Virus record (IMG/VR): IMGVR_UViG_3300042691_025071
Coordinates: 144,498-208,497 of that record
DNA: 64,000 nucleotides
Source: a virus
Strand: one strand, 5' to 3'
Shown here piece after piece: positions 60,952-64,000 of this stretch. Position 1 is the stretch's first letter; every line of letters starts with the position of its first letter. Made by a program: the position numbers and the translations under genes. The notes under the pieces were generated by a model that did no database searches, had not been told where the DNA came from, and saw only the letters and a list, made by a program, of their open reading frames with translations.

Positions 60952-61362
60952 ATGAATGGACTTGCAAATGGAATGTATGGTGGTGATTTGGCAAATAATA
61001 TCAATACTCCGTGGATTGATTTCTCGGAGCAGTCTACTATTGTGGGATGGGGTAGTTATACAAGAAAAATAATAAAATATAAAGTGGTAGGTAATATGGT
61101 TTATGTTTTTGTGAGTATTGCTGGAACATCAAACTCTACATCATTGAATTTTTCATTACCATTTATAATTAAAGGGTTATTGGGAATTCCATATTCATAT
61201 TTAGCAGACAATGGTTCATTTCAATTAGGTTTCATTGCACAAACTACAAGTCCTACAAATATATTAAATGCATATAGATTTACAGCATTTAACAATGCAA
61301 CTACAACATTTACTGCATCTGGAATAAAAGAAATATCTTGTCAATTCTTCTACGAAATATAA
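60952..61362 (+). CDS. Structural beta-rich protein, 136 aa
   Basis: MNGLANGMYGGDLANNINTPWIDFSEQSTIVGW... then beta strands (YKVVGNMVYVFVSIAGTSNSTSLNFSLPF). Patterns like NMVYVFVSIAGTS are common in phage fibre-tip proteins. Probably a receptor-binding component. Confidence 0.72.
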   Translation: MNGLANGMYGGDLANNINTPWIDFSEQSTIVGWGSYTRKIIKYKVVGNMVYVFVSIAGTSNSTSLNFSLPFIIKGLLGIPYSYLADNGSFQLGFIAQTTSPTNILNAYRFTAFNNATTTFTASGIKEISCQFFYEI

Positions 61363-61373
61363 ATATAAAAACT

Positions 61374-61916
61374 ATGACATACAATTTTAATTTTAACATT
61401 GAAAAAGATGGTTCACCTTATGGAACCACAGACACAGCGGCAACATATATTGCACAAGAATTAGACAGAAGAATAACTTCTGATAAACCTCTATTGGAGT
61501 ATAGAATCTCAACAGAATTGAAATCAACATCAGAAGTTGTTTTAACAGAATCAGAAAAAAATCATCTATTATCTGTTCTAACATCACTTCCGATTGATAA
61601 TTATTTCAAAGGACAATTAACACATCCTTTGGTAACAGATGTTGTTGATGGAGTTCCTGTTAAGGTAACAAGATGGCAGTTAAGAGCGGAACTTGCAATT
61701 CAAGGATTGGAAAGTGATGTTACAAATGCAATTAATGCTCTTCCATCAGGAACACAACCTGAACAAGAACTTAAAATAAAAGCTCAATATGCTTGGGATT
61801 ACTCAAACTATATTGAAAGAGATAGTCCAACCGTTAGTATGATACAAATGGTTTTAGGATTAACAGACCAACAAGTGGATGATATATTCATAAGTGCATA
61901 TCAAATTGAAATCTAA
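61374..61916 (+). CDS. Hypothetical fibre-cluster protein, 180 aa
   Basis: ATG at 61374 (MTYNFNFNIEKDGSPYGTTDTAATYIAQEL) is chosen because the longer frame starts inside the previous gene. Mixed helical/strand; DNYFKGQLTHPLVTDVVDGVPVKVTRWQLRAELAIQG resembles tail-assembly or fibre chaperone proteins. One base overlap with the next start. Confidence 0.66.
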   Translation: MTYNFNFNIEKDGSPYGTTDTAATYIAQELDRRITSDKPLLEYRISTELKSTSEVVLTESEKNHLLSVLTSLPIDNYFKGQLTHPLVTDVVDGVPVKVTRWQLRAELAIQGLESDVTNAINALPSGTQPEQELKIKAQYAWDYSNYIERDSPTVSMIQMVLGLTDQQVDDIFISAYQIEI

Positions 61917-62233
61917 TGGCATTAAACTTTCCAACAGGAGCAACACCTAATCAAATATATACTTCAGGAGGAATCTCTTGGAAGTATAACGGTTATGCTT
62001 GGGATGCATATAATGAATATAATTTGATAAGAAGATTTGCGTTATCAGGATCAAATCTTTATTGCGGAGTTGCACCTGTTACAACAACAGGTGTTGCAAC
62101 AACAGAGTCCGATTTGGTTTGGACGATAACAAGATTAACAACATCAAGTGATGGAAGTGTTAGTGCTACGGCAACAGCACAACCTGTTGGTGGGGTTAAT
62201 TGGGTAGGGTATTTAACACATAGTTATAGTTAG
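61916..62233 (+). CDS. Structural beta-rich protein, 105 aa
   Basis: MALNFPTGATPNQIYTSGGISWKYNGYAWDAYN is the tail-fibre-type ...PNQIYTSGGISWKYNG motif found at adhesin N-termini. The rest is Ser/Thr-rich. Short, so possibly an adaptor. Confidence 0.72.
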   Translation: MALNFPTGATPNQIYTSGGISWKYNGYAWDAYNEYNLIRRFALSGSNLYCGVAPVTTTGVATTESDLVWTITRLTTSSDGSVSATATAQPVGGVNWVGYLTHSYS

Positions 62234-62235
62234 AT

Positions 62236-64000
62236 ATGGCAACACGTTGGGCAGTAACAGGTGGAACATGGTCTTCAACATCAACATGGAATAATGGTGC
62301 AACATTGGGTATTCCCACATCATCTGATGATGTATTCTCCAATGGTTTCACTGTTACTATGAATGTTAATTCTACGGTGAACAGTTTAAACAATAGTGCA
62401 AGAGCAAGAGATATTGCTACACCGCAGATGACGGCCAACAATGCTCCAAGTCCTTATGTTGCTGCTGCTAGCACTGTTTTTGCCGCTGGCCAAGAAGCAT
62501 ATAGAGCTTTTGATAGAAACTATTCAACATCAACCTATTGGACTAGTAACGGTCTTCCTTCTTGGTTATCATTTGATTTTGGTAGTTCTATTATTATAGA
62601 TGGTTATACCATTTACGGAAGTAATAGTGTTAATGATAATCCTCGTAACTGGACATTTGAAGGAAGTAATAATAATACTAGTTGGAATATATTACATACA
62701 GTTACAAGTGCAACCGCAATACCTGCTGGTGGAACATATTCAATATTCTCCATAGGTAATCCAACAGCATATAGATATTACAGAGTTAATGTAAGTAATA
62801 ATGGTGCTAGTTCAAATACAAGAATAACAGAACTCGAACTCTACCAACCAGGAACAGCTGCATTGGCTGCGGGTGGGTCTTTCAACTTCAACACAGCAGG
62901 TGTATCTGTAACTTGTACATCCACTTCATCATCTCTATCAATAGGTGCGACAAATTTAATAACAATTACCGCTACAGGAGGGACAGTAACACTTAATTTA
63001 GCAAGCACTGTGACTGCATTAGCAACAGTCGGAACACAGATGTTCAATCACACAGGAAATTGTGATTTAATATTGAATGGTATTAGATTCAATGGAGGTA
63101 ATGCAAGTGGTACTGCGTTTTGTATAAATAAAACTTCAACAGGTACTATAACGATAATAGGTGATATGTTCGGCGGTGGAAATGGGGGGACAGCTTATGC
63201 TCTCAACTCTATTGCTGGAAATACGGTAGTTGTGGGTAATGTTAATGGTAATAGTACATTAGCATCAATAAATCAAACTGCCGGTAATATAACTATTACA
63301 GGTAATGTACAGGGTAATACTTCTGGTACTAGGGGTGTTATACTAAATAACGTATCTTCAATTCTGATAATCAACGGTAACCTATTTGGTGGTTTTAATG
63401 TTAATGCTGAAGCGGTATTTATCACATCCGCGGCATCTGTTCTAATTAACGGTGATGTATATGCTGCGGCGTCTAATGGATTAATAACAACCGCACCAAC
63501 AACAATAAATGGTAACATTTATGGCGCCGCTGCTGTCGGAGTATCAACAACTGCACCACTTATAATAAATGGTAGTGTTTTTGCAAGAGCGACTGCGGGT
63601 ATTTCAACAACATCCGCAATTGCTATAACTGTAAGTGGTGATGTTTACGCCTCATCAACATCTGTTGGTATCTCATCAACAAATACAAATAGTAATGTCA
63701 ACCTAACAGGTAATATGTATAACACATTGGGAAGAATGGCTATATGGTGTCCTAACGTATTTATCAGCAATAGTGCAACAACACTTTGGAGAATGGATAT
63801 AGGTGGAGGATTAACAAGAACATTATATTCCGCAGATAGTTTTCCAAATTTACCTCCAACAAGTGATGTTAGAAATTTGATTCAATATGGACCTGCAAGT
63901 GGTTTAACAGGAACAATGATTGTTGCATCTCCATCAGATATAAGAGTTAATGTTCTAACTGATAATACAGTTGGAACTGCGAATATAACGGCACAAGACA
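62236..64000 (+). CDS. Large adhesin with F5/8 type C-like domain and beta-helix repeats, 3' truncated
   Basis: ATG at 62236; the frame stays open to the window edge (588 codons). Residues ~80-215 resemble an F5/8 type C (discoidin) carbohydrate-binding domain: EAYRAFDRNYSTSTYWTSNG, LSFDFGSSIIIDGYTIYGSN, NPRNWTFEGSNNN, YYRVNVSNNG. Then come repeats of about 22 residues (INGNIYGAAAVGVSTTAPL-type) that look like a right-handed beta-helix. Probably the distal receptor-binding or depolymerase-type spike. Confidence 0.82.
   Translation, partial: MATRWAVTGGTWSSTSTWNNGATLGIPTSSDDVFSNGFTVTMNVNSTVNSLNNSARARDIATPQMTANNAPSPYVAAASTVFAAGQEAYRAFDRNYSTSTYWTSNGLPSWLSFDFGSSIIIDGYTIYGSNSVNDNPRNWTFEGSNNNTSWNILHTVTSATAIPAGGTYSIFSIGNPTAYRYYRVNVSNNGASSNTRITELELYQPGTAALAAGGSFNFNTAGVSVTCTSTSSSLSIGATNLITITATGGTVTLNLASTVTALATVGTQMFNHTGNCDLILNGIRFNGGNASGTAFCINKTSTGTITIIGDMFGGGNGGTAYALNSIAGNTVVVGNVNGNSTLASINQTAGNITITGNVQGNTSGTRGVILNNVSSILIINGNLFGGFNVNAEAVFITSAASVLINGDVYAAASNGLITTAPTTINGNIYGAAAVGVSTTAPLIINGSVFARATAGISTTSAIAITVSGDVYASSTSVGISSTNTNSNVNLTGNMYNTLGRMAIWCPNVFISNSATTLWRMDIGGGLTRTLYSADSFPNLPPTSDVRNLIQYGPASGLTGTMIVASPSDIRVNVLTDNTVGTANITAQD

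Overview
The window is most simply read as part of a large, AT-rich dsDNA tailed-phage genome infecting a Bacteroidetes (probably flavobacterial) host. Genes are short and tightly packed, often with overlapping start and stop codons. Most are unrecognised phage ORFans, mixed with known phage families (GP88-like, DUF932-like, Api92-like, ParB-like, C5 methyltransferase, tail fibre). The host guess rests on some 35 well-formed promoters of the Bacteroidetes type: a TTTG -33 box, a 19-20 bp gap, then a TAnnTTTG -7 box. No Shine-Dalgarno-like leaders are evident. No terminase, portal, capsid or polymerase gene lies in the window.

Layout. (1) 1-8692, + strand: a truncated GDP-L-fucose synthase, then small overlapping hypothetical genes. 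These include a HAD phosphatase-like protein, four paralogues of an MTAVEWL family and a tRNA-like RNA at 4.5 kb. (2) 8693-9141: a convergent non-coding junction. (3) 9142-40287, - strand: about 65 genes. The right-hand proximal part is an island of one- to four-gene cassettes encoding tiny membrane proteins, small lipoproteins and hypotheticals. The left part holds longer operons with a C5 DNA methyltransferase, SprT-like metalloprotease, ParB-like, DUF932-like, GP88-like and winged-helix regulator genes. Nearly every cassette ends in a hairpin terminator. Many are followed by a conserved dyad (TTCTGTGGC...GCCACAGAA) sitting about 65 bp upstream of the next promoter. (4) 40288-41567: a divergent control region with tandem + strand promoters, a regulator-like paralogue gene and an extreme C-rich/G-rich tract. 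(5) 41568-58640, almost all + strand: about twenty proteins with unrelated enzymatic bodies that share short, related N-terminal leaders. (6) 58825-64000, + strand: tail-fibre/adhesin genes, the last running off the window.

How the parts may work together (inference). The - strand region looks like an early host-takeover module under host-type promoters, tuned by a repeated upstream dyad. The phage-encoded orphan OmpR-type DNA-binding protein (21965-22375) is a candidate reader of that dyad. The 41.5-58.6 kb module looks late, with a recurring ATATTTAT motif just upstream of many starts. Its proteins carry N-terminal leaders of about 15-28 residues that often end in (L/I)-x-E. This resembles the capsid-targeting, protease-cleaved leaders of T4 internal proteins. 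The leaders sit on an amidase, a lysozyme-like protein, a CCA-adding-like nucleotidyltransferase, an HD hydrolase, a phosphatase, a P-loop kinase, an acetyltransferase-like protein, a protein-kinase-like protein, a flavin reductase and an endonuclease-like protein. The hypothesis is a modular system for loading an enzymatic arsenal into the virion for injection. It is the strongest candidate in this window for an undescribed system.

All coordinates, motif counts and spacings were read by eye; no database search or folding software was used.
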